Source of the DNA: Azospirillum canadense
GTDB lineage: Bacteria; Pseudomonadota; Alphaproteobacteria; Azospirillales; Azospirillaceae
Direction of reading: 5' to 3'
Length of the DNA: 64,000 nucleotides
Assembly (NCBI RefSeq): GCF_025961225.1
Contig: NZ_JAOQNG010000006.1
Coordinates: 62,001 to 126,000 of the forward strand
Numbering within the stretch: position 1 is the first letter of the stretch; each line of letters starts with the position of its first letter. The notes under the pieces were generated by a model that saw only the letters and a program-made list of their open reading frames with translations, was not told the origin of the DNA and ran no database searches. Position numbers and translations under genes: made by a program. Below, one piece after another: positions 9,801 to 18,576 of this stretch.

Positions 9801-10147
9801 TGCGCCGGTCGGTGTTCGACGAGGTCGGCGGCCTGGACGAGGCGAACCTGGCCGTCGCCTTCAACGACGTGGACTTCTGCCTGCGCATCCGCAACCGGGG
9901 CTATCTGGTCGTCTGGACGCCCTTCGCCGAGCTGTACCATCTGGAATCCGCCTCGCGCGGTCCCGACACGGCGCCCGACAAAGTCCAGCGTTTCCTGAGC
10001 GAGGTCAATTACATGCGCCGGCGCTGGGGCGATCGTCTGGCGCAGGACCCGTACTACAACCCAAATTTGTCCTTGGACGCCGAGGATTTCGGACTGGCCT
10101 TTCCTCCCCGCGTCCTCAAGCCCTGGCTCGACAAGGAAAGCACCTGA
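6812..10147 (+). CDS. Methyltransferase - coiled coil - double GT2 glycosyltransferase fusion
   Basis: A 1111-residue multidomain protein. Residues about 45-220 are a class I methyltransferase (FVELGTHSG at 63-71, LLHIDGLHTYE). Residues about 245-345 are charged heptad-like sequence rich in Glu/Arg/Gln that predicts a coiled coil. Two GT-A glycosyltransferase domains follow: one starting near 565 (SVVMPVYNTPEAY, DHDDRL) and one near 826 (SLIVPTRDKVGLLKG, NNDIEV). Such proteins extend or cap O-antigen chains. A GTG at 6842 with AGAGG upstream is an alternative start. The gene ends 3 nt before rfbC. The first domain has a paralogue at 19718. Confidence 0.88.
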   Translation: MSDEARQEATVDLYVKAPGSDNPGRLFRPISLLDPDLVTAPPPWLGHTPFAFWIMDALRPARFVELGTHSGNSYAAFCQAVRRLGLPTACAAVDTWAGDPQAGHYGEEVYRTFAAHHDARYGAFSRLMRMTFDEALADFADGSIDLLHIDGLHTYEAVRHDFEAWRPKMSRRGVVLFHDIAERRDDFGVWRLWDELSAAHPSFTFLHSHGLGVLGVGDDLPEAVRALFAVQVEGGEALEATRLLFQRLGERVVRAETIQEMEEQGRRLRADAAADHTAFQAETASLHAMIASLREEAANRDRAIAEAEGCLRRQERDLAMQERTIDELRDLLAQREQQIGTLLASTSWRLSAPVRQCGRVYHEVNRAYRRCVHRMTLVPHSDVKPTADGGYESTGGDPAFLLQSSLGWLPSRWCVISYKVRHASAPLTPLLYADGGQGFDERTAIRLPVDTIGEVKQLALLPPKTLALRFDPATRPMSFEIADFTIREIGRTHLLLDYARRNPRRLLAHLVRHGWQATKQQVAQDLLPARRAADYETWVRLYDTLDPEELAAIRADAARLARRPLISVVMPVYNTPEAYLREALDSVLAQLYPDWELCIADDASTAPHIAPLLAEYQARDRRIKVVRRPRNGHISAASNSALELAAGEFVALMDHDDRLTPHALYMIAVELNRHPDADILYSDEDKIDAEGRRHDPHFKSDFNLDLLHGQNMVNHLGVFRRSLIERVGGFREGFEGSQDYDLTLRVVEATTPERIRHIPAILYHWRVFAESAAFSTVDLSRATAAAHRALTEHFQRRGVQASVEASPSTHRFTRIRYALPDPLPRVSLIVPTRDKVGLLKGCVDGLLQRTDYPDLEIIIVDNNSEEAKTFAYFDTLKDEPRVRILRYEAPFNYSSINNFAAAQATGSVIGLINNDIEVIGADWLKEMVSHALRPEVGAVGAKLYYADGTIQHAGVITGICGVAGHGHKGLPRDGHGYFSRAQLTQDLSCVTAACLIMRRSVFDEVGGLDEANLAVAFNDVDFCLRIRNRGYLVVWTPFAELYHLESASRGPDTAPDKVQRFLSEVNYMRRRWGDRLAQDPYYNPNLSLDAEDFGLAFPPRVLKPWLDKEST

Positions 10148-10150
10148 CCG

Positions 10151-10702
10151 ATGGATGTCACCGCTCTCGCCATCCCCGACGTGAAGATCATCCGGCCGAA
10201 GAAATTCGGCGATCATCGCGGCTTCTTCTCGGAAACCTACAGCAAGAAGGCGTTCGAGGCGGCCGGGCTGCACTACGAATTCGTGCAGGACAACCAGTCC
10301 CTCTCGGCGGAGGTAGGCACGGTGCGCGGCCTGCATTTCCAGCTGCCGCCCTTCGCGCAGGACAAGCTGGTGCGCGTCGTCCGGGGCGCCATCCTGGACG
10401 TGGCCGTGGACATCCGCCGGGGCTCGCCCACCTTCGGCCAGCACGTCAGCGCGATCATCAGCGCCGAGGAATGGAACCAGATTCTCGTTCCCATCGGCTT
10501 TGCGCACGGATTTTGCACACTGGAACCTAATACCGAAGTGGTATACAAGGTCACGAACTTCTATTCGGCCGCGCATGACCGCGGTCTGCTGTGGAACGAT
10601 CCGGATTTGGGCATCGCGTGGCCGGTCACGGCGGACAAGGCCCTGCTTTCGGACAAGGATCTCAAGCATCCGCGGCTGGCGGAATTGAGCGAGTGTTTTT
10701 GA
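10151..10702 (+). CDS. rfbC: dTDP-4-dehydrorhamnose 3,5-epimerase
   Basis: The 183-residue enzyme converts dTDP-4-keto-6-deoxyglucose to dTDP-4-keto-L-rhamnose. The cupin signature is clear: HRGFFSETY at 22-30, VRGLHFQ with the catalytic His at 62, and the late EVVYKVTNFY / HDRGLLWNDP segment with the conserved Tyr and substrate-binding residues. Length matches the family. It opens the order rfbC-rfbB-rfbD-rfbA and begins 3 nt after the glycosyltransferase fusion, so the precursor and transfer genes are probably one transcript. Confidence 0.97.
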   Translation: MDVTALAIPDVKIIRPKKFGDHRGFFSETYSKKAFEAAGLHYEFVQDNQSLSAEVGTVRGLHFQLPPFAQDKLVRVVRGAILDVAVDIRRGSPTFGQHVSAIISAEEWNQILVPIGFAHGFCTLEPNTEVVYKVTNFYSAAHDRGLLWNDPDLGIAWPVTADKALLSDKDLKHPRLAELSECF

Positions 10703-10744
10703 CGCGGTGTTGACGACTTGTTGGCAAAGGGGGCAGGTGTTTTG

Positions 10745-11800
10745 ATGAAGCGTATCCTCGTCACGGGTGGGGCCGGGTTCATTGGCTCGGCCGTCGTCCG
10801 CCAACTCCTGGCCGAGACCGACGCCTTCGTCGTCAACGTCGACAAGCTGACCTACGCCGCCAACCTGTCCTCGCTGCCGGGGGCGGCCGACAACCCGCGC
10901 TACGCGTTCGAGAAGGTCGACATCTGCGACGGCGAGGAGCTGCGCCGCGTCTTCGCGCAGCACCGGCCGGACGCCGTCATGCACCTGGCCGCGGAGTCCC
11001 ACGTGGACCGCTCCATCGACGGGCCGGGCGAGTTCATCCAGACCAACGTCGTGGGCACCTTCCGCCTGCTCGAGGCGGCGCGCGGCTACTGGATGGGGCT
11101 GCCGGCCGACGAGCGCGCGGCCTTCCGCTTCCACCACATCTCCACCGACGAGGTGTTCGGCACGCTGGGCGACGAGGGCTTCTTCACCGAGACAACGGCC
11201 TACAGCCCGAACTCGCCCTACTCGGCCAGCAAGGCGTCCTCCGACCATCTCGTCCGGGCGTGGCACGAGACCTACGGCTTGCCCGTGGTCCTGACCAATT
11301 GCTCGAACAACTACGGCCCCTACCATTTCCCGGAGAAGCTGATCCCGCTGATGATCCTGAAGGGTCTGAAGGGGGAGCCGCTGCCGGTCTACGGCAAGGG
11401 CGACAACGTCCGTGACTGGCTCTACGTCGAGGACCACGCCCGCGCCCTGCGGCTGGTGCTTGAGAAGGGCGTGATCGGCGAGAGCTACAACGTCGGCGGC
11501 TACAACGAGCGCACCAACCTGGACGTGGTGCGGACGCTGTGCGCGCTGCTGGACGAGCTGGCCCCGGCCGGCGCGCCGCACGACCGGCTGATCACCTTCG
11601 TCGCCGACCGCCCGGGCCACGACAAGCGCTACGCCATCGACGCCTCCAAGATCACCCGCGAGCTGGGCTGGACGCCGCAGGAGACCTTCGAGACCGGCCT
11701 GCGCAAGACGGTGGAATGGTACCTGGAGAACCGGTCCTGGTGGGAAGCCATCCTGAACGGCTCCTACCGCGGCGAGCGCCTGGGGCTCGACGCGGCATGA
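10745..11800 (+). CDS. rfbB: dTDP-glucose 4,6-dehydratase
   Basis: A 351-residue extended SDR. GGAGFIG at 8-14 binds NAD, T134-D135-E136 forms the dehydratase triad (STDEVFG), and Y159-SAS-K163 is the catalytic YxxxK. It makes dTDP-4-keto-6-deoxyglucose, the precursor for L-rhamnose. The ATG at 10745 was preferred to one 27 nt upstream because family members begin directly at MKRILVTGG. Its stop overlaps the rfbD start (ATGA). Confidence 0.97.
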   Translation: MKRILVTGGAGFIGSAVVRQLLAETDAFVVNVDKLTYAANLSSLPGAADNPRYAFEKVDICDGEELRRVFAQHRPDAVMHLAAESHVDRSIDGPGEFIQTNVVGTFRLLEAARGYWMGLPADERAAFRFHHISTDEVFGTLGDEGFFTETTAYSPNSPYSASKASSDHLVRAWHETYGLPVVLTNCSNNYGPYHFPEKLIPLMILKGLKGEPLPVYGKGDNVRDWLYVEDHARALRLVLEKGVIGESYNVGGYNERTNLDVVRTLCALLDELAPAGAPHDRLITFVADRPGHDKRYAIDASKITRELGWTPQETFETGLRKTVEWYLENRSWWEAILNGSYRGERLGLDAA

Positions 11801-12696
11801 AGATCCTGATCCTCGGCACCAGCGGGCAGGTCGGCACCGAGCTGATGCGGGCCGCTTGGCCGCAGGGCACGGAGCTGGTCGGGCTGGCCCGGCCGGACGT
11901 CGACATGGCCCGGCTGGAGACGGTGGAGGCCGCGGTGGCGGAGCACGCCCCCGACCTCGTCGTCAACGCCACCGCCTACACCGCCGTGGACAAGGCCGAG
12001 AGCGATCGCGACGCGGCCTTCGCCGTCAACCGCGACGGCCCGGCCCGGCTGGCCGCGGCCTGCGCCGCGCGCGGCGTGCCGCTGATCCACATCTCCACCG
12101 ACTACGTGTTCGACGGCACCAAGCCGGCGCCCTACACGGAAGACGACCCGGTCGCCCCGCTCGGCGCTTACGGCGCCAGCAAGGAGGCCGGCGAGGCGGC
12201 GGTGCGCGCCGCGCTGCCGCAGCACGTCATCCTGCGCACCTCCTGGGTCTACGCCGCGCACGGGGCCAACTTCGTCAAGACCATGCTGCGCTTCGGGCGC
12301 GAGCGCGACGAGATGCGCGTGGTCGCCGACCAGCACGGCGCGCCGACGGCGGCGGCCGACATCGCCGCCGCGATCGTGGCCATCGCCGGGCGGATCGCCG
12401 CGGGCAGGAACGAAGGGGCCGACGTGCCCTGGGGCACCTACCACTTCACCGGAACGGGCGAGACGACCTGGCACGGTTTTGCCGAGCGCATCTTCCAGCG
12501 GCTGGAGGCGGCCACCGGCCGGCGCCCGCGCCTGCAGGCCATCACCACGGCCGACTACCCCACCCCCGCCCGCCGCCCGGCCAATTCCCGGCTGGACTGC
12601 GCGCGCATCCGGACCGCGTTCGGCATCGAGGCCCCGCGCTGGGAAGACAGCCTGGACCGTGTGCTCGACGTGTTGCTTTCCTCCCCGGCATCCTAA
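11797..12696 (+). CDS. rfbD: dTDP-4-dehydrorhamnose reductase
   Basis: The 299-residue reductase performs the last step to dTDP-L-rhamnose. LGTSGQVGTEL near the N-terminus is the nucleotide-binding turn; STDYVFDG and YGASKEAGE carry the Ser/Tyr/Lys residues of RmlD, and LRTSWVYAAHGANFVKTML is the family signature. It is translationally coupled to rfbB and followed by rfbA after 27 nt. Confidence 0.97.
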   Translation: MKILILGTSGQVGTELMRAAWPQGTELVGLARPDVDMARLETVEAAVAEHAPDLVVNATAYTAVDKAESDRDAAFAVNRDGPARLAAACAARGVPLIHISTDYVFDGTKPAPYTEDDPVAPLGAYGASKEAGEAAVRAALPQHVILRTSWVYAAHGANFVKTMLRFGRERDEMRVVADQHGAPTAAADIAAAIVAIAGRIAAGRNEGADVPWGTYHFTGTGETTWHGFAERIFQRLEAATGRRPRLQAITTADYPTPARRPANSRLDCARIRTAFGIEAPRWEDSLDRVLDVLLSSPAS

Positions 12697-12723
12697 GAAG
12701 ACTTCACGACAGGCGGCGCGATC

Positions 12724-13587
12724 ATGAAGGGCATCATCCTGGCCGGCGGGTCCGGCACCCGGCTTTATCCGGTGACGCGGGCGGTCAGCAAGCAGCTCCT
12801 GCCGATCTACGACAAGCCGATGATCTACTTCCCGCTCAGCACGCTGATGCTGGCGGGGATTCAGGACATCCTGATCATCACCACGCCGCACGACCAGGCG
12901 CTGTTCCAGACCGTGCTCGGCGACGGGTCGCAGTGGGGCATCAACCTGAGCTACGCGGTGCAGCCCTCCCCCGACGGGCTGGCGCAGGCCTTCATCATCG
13001 GCCGCGCGTTCGTCGGCAACGACAGCTGCGCGCTCGTGCTGGGCGACAACATCTTCTACGGCCACGGCCTGACCAACCTGCTGCGCGCCGCCGGCGAAAA
13101 CACCCAGGGCGCCCGCGTCTTCGCCTACGGCGTCCGCGACCCGGAACGCTACGGCGTGGTCGAGTTCGACGAGCAGGGCCGCGCGCTCAGCATCGAGGAG
13201 AAACCGGTCAACCCGCGGTCCAAGTGGGCGGTCACCGGGCTGTACTTCTACGACAACGACGTTCTGGACATCGCCGCGGCGGTGAAGCCGTCGCCGCGCG
13301 GCGAGCTGGAGATCACCTCGGTCAACGCCGCCTACCTGGAGGCCGGCCGGCTGTCGGTCGAGCAGATGGGCCGCGGCTACGGCTGGTTCGACACCGGCAC
13401 GCACGACAGCCTGCTGGAAGCGGCGGAGTTCGTCCGCACCATCCAGCACCGCCAGGGCCTGCAGATCGCCTGCCCGGAGGAGATCGCCTTCATCTCCGGC
13501 TGGATCGACGCCGATCAGGTGCGCCGCCTCGCCGAGCCGCTGAAGAAGAACGAGTACGGCCGTTACCTGCTGAGCCTGACCGAATAG
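12724..13587 (+). CDS. rfbA: Glucose-1-phosphate thymidylyltransferase
   Basis: The 287-residue enzyme makes dTDP-glucose. It begins MKGIILAGGSGTRLYPVT, the nucleotide-binding loop, and continues with SKQLLPIYDKPMIYFPLS, LGDNIFYGHGL and VVEFD, all characteristic of RmlA. It completes the four-enzyme dTDP-L-rhamnose set. Downstream 309 nt are non-coding and contain hairpins. Confidence 0.97.
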   Translation: MKGIILAGGSGTRLYPVTRAVSKQLLPIYDKPMIYFPLSTLMLAGIQDILIITTPHDQALFQTVLGDGSQWGINLSYAVQPSPDGLAQAFIIGRAFVGNDSCALVLGDNIFYGHGLTNLLRAAGENTQGARVFAYGVRDPERYGVVEFDEQGRALSIEEKPVNPRSKWAVTGLYFYDNDVLDIAAAVKPSPRGELEITSVNAAYLEAGRLSVEQMGRGYGWFDTGTHDSLLEAAEFVRTIQHRQGLQIACPEEIAFISGWIDADQVRRLAEPLKKNEYGRYLLSLTE

Positions 13588-13896
13588 GAACGGCGCGGGC
13601 TTCCGCGCCATCCCCGCCCTCTTCCCCATCCCCGCTCCCACCCCGGCCCAGGATCCGGCACGGCTTCCGGCCCATGACGAAAGCGTTTGGTGGAATCCAT
13701 CGGGCGCCTTCGGTAAAAGCGTGTCGGCGCATGGCACCGCCATGGGGGAGAGGGGCATGCGGGCCGCCGATCGCGCAAGCGATCCATGCGCCGGCCGCAG
13801 GACGCCCGCGGGCGTCTTTTCTTTCCAAGCCTTTCCCCGTGGCACGGCGTCCGGTGGTCGGTTTGAAACGTCGCAACAGAACGGAACGTTGACTCT
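13588..13896. other. Intergenic region after rfbA
   Basis: There is no gene in these 309 nt. A 7-bp inverted repeat with a 4-nt loop lies at 13592-13609 directly after the rfbA stop, and a terminator-like palindrome lies at 13801-13816. Open frames through it have no ribosome site and no family features. Confidence 0.6.
13801..13824 (+). terminator. Intrinsic terminator candidate
   Basis: GACGCCC-GC-GGGCGTC (13801-13816) is a perfect inverted repeat followed by TTTTCTTT. It could end the rhamnose transcript before the large glycosyltransferase gene at 13897. Confidence 0.6.
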
Positions 13897-16614
13897 ATGC
13901 GCGCTCTGCTTCCTTCCTGGCTGGGCCGGTCCGCGGTCGTCGCCTCCGCCGCCGGAACGGGCAAGACCAAGGAGACGCCCGGGATCGCGGCTCTGTTCGA
14001 CGTGGACTTCTACCGGGCGTCCAATCCCGACGTCGCCGCGGCGGGCACGGATCCCCTGGAGCATTACCGGCTGTTCGGCTGGAGGGAGAACCGCAACCCG
14101 CACCCGCTGTTCGACCTCGCCTTCTACCGGGGCGCCAACCCGGATGTCGCCGCAGCGGACGCGGATCCCCTGGAGCATTACCTGACCTCCGGCTGGAAGG
14201 AAGGGCGCAACCCGCACCCGCTGTTCGACGTCGCCTTCTACCGGGAGTCCAACCCGGACGTGGCCGCGGCCGACGTCGAGCCGTTCGGCCATTACCTGAC
14301 CTCCGGCTGGAAGGAAGGGCGCGACCCGCACCCGCTGTTCAGCGTCCGCTTCTACCAGGACAGCAACCCGGACGTGGCCGCCGCCGGCGTCGAGCCGCTC
14401 GGCCATTACCTGGCGTCCGGCTGGAAGGAAGGGCGCGACCCGCACCCGCTGTTCGAGACGGACGTCTACCGGGGGGCCAACCCGGACGTGGCGGCGGAAG
14501 GCGTCAACCCGCTCGTCCATTACGCCTTCTTCGGCCGCCGCGAGGAGCGGACGGCGACCCGCATCGCCCCGGTCGCCGGCTTCTCCGACCGGGAGACCGC
14601 CGCCGACCTCCTGCCCTTCGCGCTGCCGCGCCCGGCCGCGCCGGAGGTGTCGGTCCCCGAGGTGTCGGTCATCGTGCCCGTCCACGGCAAGCTGGACCTG
14701 ACCGTGCGCTGCCTGCACGCGCTGAGCCGCCACCGGTCCCGGCACGGGTTCGAGGTGGTGGTGGTCGACGACGGCTCCGACGCGGAGACCCGGGACGGGC
14801 TGGCGCGGATCGACGGCCTGGTCCTGCACCGGAACGAGCAGGCGGGCGGCTTCATCGAGGCCTGCAACCGCGGGGCGGAGCTGGCCTCCGGGCGCTACCT
14901 GCTGTTCCTGAACAACGACACGGTGGTGCTGGACGGCTGGCTGGACGAACTGGTCGACGCCTTCGCGGTCCTGCCCCAGGCCGGCGCCGTCGGGTCGGCG
15001 CTGATCTATCCCTCGGGCCGCCTGCAGGAGGCCGGCGCCGTCGTCTGGCGCGACGGCACCGCCGCCAACCTGGGCCGCAACCGGGACCCGCAGAACCCGG
15101 CCTTTTGCCACGCGCGGGAGGTCGACTACTGCTCGGGGGCCAGCCTGATGGTGCCCGCCGACCTGTTCCGGCGGCTGGGCGGCTTCGACCGACGCTACGC
15201 CCCGGCCTACTACGAGGACAGCGACCTCTGCCTGCGCATCCGCGAGGCCGGGTTCCGTGTCTACTGCCAGCCGCTGTCGGCCGTCGTCCACATCGAGGGC
15301 GGGACCGCGGGCACCGACCCGTCGCAGGGGATGAAGCGGTTCCAGGCCGTCAACCGCGCGACCTTCGCCGAGCGGTGGGCGCCGCTGCTGGCCACCCTGC
15401 CGGCTTCGCACCCCATCGACGCCCACCGCCTGAAGCGCCCCGGGCAGCGCCGCGTGCTGGTCATCGACCACGACCTGCCCCACCCCAACGCCGACGCCGG
15501 CTCCGTCGTCACCATGGAGATGATCCGGCTGTTCCAGCGTCTCGGCTACGCGGTGGTCTTCGCGGCGGTCCGCATGCCGCAGGGCCGCGGCGACGACGTC
15601 CGCGCGCTGGAGCGCCTGGGCGTGGAAGTGGTGCGCGCGCCCTACTTCACCTCCGCGGCCGACTATGTCGAAGGTTACGGCGACTCCTGCGACCTGGTCT
15701 TCATGGTGCGCTACGTGGTCGCGGCGATGATCCTGCCGCACATCGGCCGGCTCGCCGTGCGGCCGAAGACGATCCTCCTGAACGCTGACCTGCACTACCT
15801 GCGGGCCGAGCGCCAGGCGGCGCTCTACAACGACGCGGCTCTCGCCGTGGCGGCCGTGGAGGAGAAGGCGGCCGAGCTGGCGACCTTGCGCGCCGTGGAC
15901 GCGACCATCACCCACAGCGACGTGGAGCGCGAGATCCTGCGCGTCGAGGCGCCGGGCACGCTGGTCGAGGTGCTGCCCTGGATCGCCCGCCCGGTCGAGG
16001 ACGCCCCCGGCCCGGCCGGCCGCCGGGACATCCTGTTCGTGGGCGGCTTCGGCCACGCCCCGAACGTGGACGCGATGGTCGCCTTCGTGGTCAACCTGTG
16101 GCCGCGCCTGCGCGCCCGCCTGCCCGGGGCGCGGCTGCGCATCGCCGGCAGCCACGCCGGGGCCGCGGTTCACGCGCTGAAGCAGGAGGACGTGCTGGTG
16201 CTCGGCCATGTCGAGGACCTGCGGGCGGAGATGGACCGCGCGCGCGTCTCGATCGCGCCGCTGCGCTGGGGCGCCGGGCTGAAGGGCAAGGTGGCGACGG
16301 CCATGGCCTTCGGCCTGCCCTCCGTCATCAGCCCGATCGCCGCGGAAAGCATGGGGCTGGTCGACGGCCGCGACGCGCTGATCGCGGAACTGGACGACGC
16401 CTTCGTGGAGGCCGTCGCGCGGCTCTACGAGGACGACGCGCTGTGGACGGACGTGGCGCGCAACGGCCGGGACTTCGTGGCCCGGCACTGGTCGCCGGAG
16501 CGGGGGCTCGCCACGCTGCGCCACCTCATGACGCGGGCCAAGATTCCGCCCACCCACACGATCAGCGACCAGATCGAAGCCATGGCCCGTCAGCGCGCCG
16601 GGGCCGACCGATGA
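13897..16614 (+). CDS. Glycosyltransferase with five N-terminal 38-aa repeats, GT2 and GT4 domains
   Basis: A 905-residue protein. Residues 33-222 are five tandem repeats of exactly 38 residues (core F-Y-x3-N-P-D-V-A-A and G-W-K-E-G-R). A GT-A (GT2) domain starts near 255 (VSVIVPVHGKLDLTVRC, LLFLNNDTVVLDGW, YYEDSDLCLRIREAG). A GT-B (GT4-like) domain starts near 518 (VLVIDHDLPHPNADAGS, FVGGFGHAPNVDAM, APLRWGAGLKGK). It probably transfers two sugars during chain assembly; the repeats may bind glycan or partner proteins. It overlaps the next gene by 4 nt (ATGA). Confidence 0.88.
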   Translation: MRALLPSWLGRSAVVASAAGTGKTKETPGIAALFDVDFYRASNPDVAAAGTDPLEHYRLFGWRENRNPHPLFDLAFYRGANPDVAAADADPLEHYLTSGWKEGRNPHPLFDVAFYRESNPDVAAADVEPFGHYLTSGWKEGRDPHPLFSVRFYQDSNPDVAAAGVEPLGHYLASGWKEGRDPHPLFETDVYRGANPDVAAEGVNPLVHYAFFGRREERTATRIAPVAGFSDRETAADLLPFALPRPAAPEVSVPEVSVIVPVHGKLDLTVRCLHALSRHRSRHGFEVVVVDDGSDAETRDGLARIDGLVLHRNEQAGGFIEACNRGAELASGRYLLFLNNDTVVLDGWLDELVDAFAVLPQAGAVGSALIYPSGRLQEAGAVVWRDGTAANLGRNRDPQNPAFCHAREVDYCSGASLMVPADLFRRLGGFDRRYAPAYYEDSDLCLRIREAGFRVYCQPLSAVVHIEGGTAGTDPSQGMKRFQAVNRATFAERWAPLLATLPASHPIDAHRLKRPGQRRVLVIDHDLPHPNADAGSVVTMEMIRLFQRLGYAVVFAAVRMPQGRGDDVRALERLGVEVVRAPYFTSAADYVEGYGDSCDLVFMVRYVVAAMILPHIGRLAVRPKTILLNADLHYLRAERQAALYNDAALAVAAVEEKAAELATLRAVDATITHSDVEREILRVEAPGTLVEVLPWIARPVEDAPGPAGRRDILFVGGFGHAPNVDAMVAFVVNLWPRLRARLPGARLRIAGSHAGAAVHALKQEDVLVLGHVEDLRAEMDRARVSIAPLRWGAGLKGKVATAMAFGLPSVISPIAAESMGLVDGRDALIAELDDAFVEAVARLYEDDALWTDVARNGRDFVARHWSPERGLATLRHLMTRAKIPPTHTISDQIEAMARQRAGADR
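13993..14562 (+). repeat. Five tandem 114-bp coding repeats (38 residues each)
   Basis: Units begin at residues 33, 71, 109, 147 and 185 of the host protein, with no length variation. Units 2-4 are the most alike and share GWKEGR-[ND]-PHP; unit 5 is the most diverged and ends in REERTATR. The nucleotide copies are close enough for recombination to change the repeat number. Confidence 0.9.
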
Positions 16615-18530
16615 AGCCGAGCCAGCAGATGAGCCCGAGCCCGATGCCTCCGTACGACGTCTTCGTGTTCCCCGTCATCGACTGGACCTTCCGGCACCAG
16701 CGGCCGCAGCAGCTCGCCCTGGAACTGGCCCGCCGCGGGCACCGCATCTTCTATCTGACGGTGGACTTCGCGCCGGCCGACACCGCGCGCCCCTATCTTT
16801 TCTGGGACCAGCCGGAGGAGAACGTCTTCGTCGTGCAGCTCCGCTGCCCCGGCGAGCCGCCGTCGATCTACAAGCAGATGCCGACGCCGGAGCAGACCGC
16901 GGCCCTGCTCGACGCCATCGACGCGCTGCGCCGCAACTGCGGCGTCGGCACGACGGTGTCCATCGTGGACCTGCCCTTCTGGCGGCCGATCGCCATGGCG
17001 ATGCAGGGCAACCTCGTCGTCTACGACTGCATGGACTACCATCCGGGCTTCCTCAACAACGACGCCTCCATGCTGGTCGAGGAGGACCGGCTGATCCACG
17101 AGGCGGACCTCGTGCTGACCACCGCGGCGGGGCTGTCGGAGATCGTCGGGCGCCTGCGCGAGAACGCGCTGATCCGCAACGCCTGCGACGTGACCCATTT
17201 CCTGCGCCGGCCGGGCCGCCCCGTGCGCCGGCTGAGCGAGCGGCCGGTCGTCGGCTATTTCGGGGCGATCGACCACTGGTTCGACGTGGACCTGCTGGTG
17301 GCCTCCGCCCGTGCTTACCCGGACTGGGACTTCGTGCTGATCGGCAATTCCCACGGCTCCGACATCTCCCCGGCGCGGGCGCTGTCCAACGTCCGGTTCC
17401 TGGGGGAGATCCCCTACGCCGTCCTGCCGGAATACGCGCACGGCTTCGACGTCTGCATCATCCCCTTCCTGATCACCGAGCTGACGCTGAACACCAACCC
17501 GGTGAAGATGTACGAGTACCTCGCCACCGGGCGGCCGATGGTCGGGACGGCGATGCCGGAGATCCGGATCGACCGCGACGGGCTGGTCTTCGTCGGCGAG
17601 GATCATCAGGACTTCATCGCCAAGCTGGGCCAGGCCATGGCGGTGCACGACGATCCCCGGCTGGTCGAGGAGCGCGTCGCCTACGCCACGGCGCAGACCT
17701 GGTCGGCCCGCATCGCCCAGTTCGACGAGGCGCTCGCCCCCTTCTTCCCGAAGGTCAGCGCCGTCGTTCTGGTCTACAACGGGCTGGAGCTGACCCGCCG
17801 CTGCCTGGACAGCATCGCGGCCAACAGCCACTACCCCAACCTGGAACTGATCCTGGTCGACAACGCCTCGCCCGAGACCGAGGTGCGCGACCTTCTCGTC
17901 GACTTCGCCAAGGACCGGCCCTGGGTCAAGCTGGTGCTGAACGAGCGCAACCTCGGCTTCTCCGGCGGCAACAACGCGGGGCTGCGCGTCGCCACCGGCG
18001 ATTACCTGGTCCTGCTCAACAACGACACCCAGGTCACGCGCGGCTGGATCTTCGACCTGCTGCGGCACTTCCGCCGCGACTCGGCGATCGGCATGGTCGG
18101 GCCGGTGACGAACAACATCGGCAACGAGGCGAAGATCGAGCTGTCCTACGACGGCCACGAGGCGATGTGCGCCGCCTCGCGCCCCTATGTGGAGGCCCGG
18201 CGCGGCCGGACCTTGCCCTCCGACACGGTGGCCTTCTTCTGCGTGATGTTCAGCCGCGCGGTGTTCGAGGCGGTCGGCGAGCTTGACGAGATCTTCGGCA
18301 TCGGCATGTTCGAGGACGACGACTATTGCCGCCGGACGCGCGATGCCGGCTTCAAGGTGGTGATCGCGGACGACGTCTTCGTCCACCACGAGCTGTCGGC
18401 CAGCCTCAACGCCCTGGGGCTGGAGCGGCGGCAGAAGCTGTTCGAGGAGAACAAGCGCCTCTACGAACAGAAGTGGGGCGCCTGGGTCCCGCACAAGTAC
18501 CGCGAACCCGAAACCCCGCAATCCGTCTGA
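16611..18530 (+). CDS. Two-domain glycosyltransferase (GT-B + GT2)
   Basis: The 639-residue protein starts with a GT-B module: VIDWTFRHQRPQQLALELARRGH, the RHQRPQ motif of TuaH/WcaI-like transferases, YFGAIDHWFD, then NTNPVKMYEYLATGRPMV as the donor-site motif. From about 381 a GT-A domain follows (SAVVLVYNGLELTRRC, NNDTQVTRGW, FEDDDYCRRTRDAGF). It most likely adds two residues in series. The start overlaps the stop of the previous gene and the gene is followed by wecB after 46 nt. Confidence 0.87.
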   Translation: MKPSQQMSPSPMPPYDVFVFPVIDWTFRHQRPQQLALELARRGHRIFYLTVDFAPADTARPYLFWDQPEENVFVVQLRCPGEPPSIYKQMPTPEQTAALLDAIDALRRNCGVGTTVSIVDLPFWRPIAMAMQGNLVVYDCMDYHPGFLNNDASMLVEEDRLIHEADLVLTTAAGLSEIVGRLRENALIRNACDVTHFLRRPGRPVRRLSERPVVGYFGAIDHWFDVDLLVASARAYPDWDFVLIGNSHGSDISPARALSNVRFLGEIPYAVLPEYAHGFDVCIIPFLITELTLNTNPVKMYEYLATGRPMVGTAMPEIRIDRDGLVFVGEDHQDFIAKLGQAMAVHDDPRLVEERVAYATAQTWSARIAQFDEALAPFFPKVSAVVLVYNGLELTRRCLDSIAANSHYPNLELILVDNASPETEVRDLLVDFAKDRPWVKLVLNERNLGFSGGNNAGLRVATGDYLVLLNNDTQVTRGWIFDLLRHFRRDSAIGMVGPVTNNIGNEAKIELSYDGHEAMCAASRPYVEARRGRTLPSDTVAFFCVMFSRAVFEAVGELDEIFGIGMFEDDDYCRRTRDAGFKVVIADDVFVHHELSASLNALGLERRQKLFEENKRLYEQKWGAWVPHKYREPETPQSV

Positions 18531-18576
18531 GCCGTCCCAGACCTTGCCCCAGCCTTTCCCGGATCGAAGCGACCCC

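Noticed and set aside
6758..11620. Minus-strand open frame of 1620 codons
   Set aside because: It is antisense to the fusion glycosyltransferase and rhamnose genes, whose domain motifs are unambiguous.
13993..14562. Possible calcium-binding or choline-binding repeats
   Set aside because: The units lack the GGxGxD or aromatic GWxxxxGxWYY patterns; they are a different 38-residue repeat.
11764..16557. Minus-strand open frame of 1597 codons
   Set aside because: It is antisense to rfbD, rfbA and the repeat glycosyltransferase; its apparent repeats only mirror the 38-residue repeats on the + strand.
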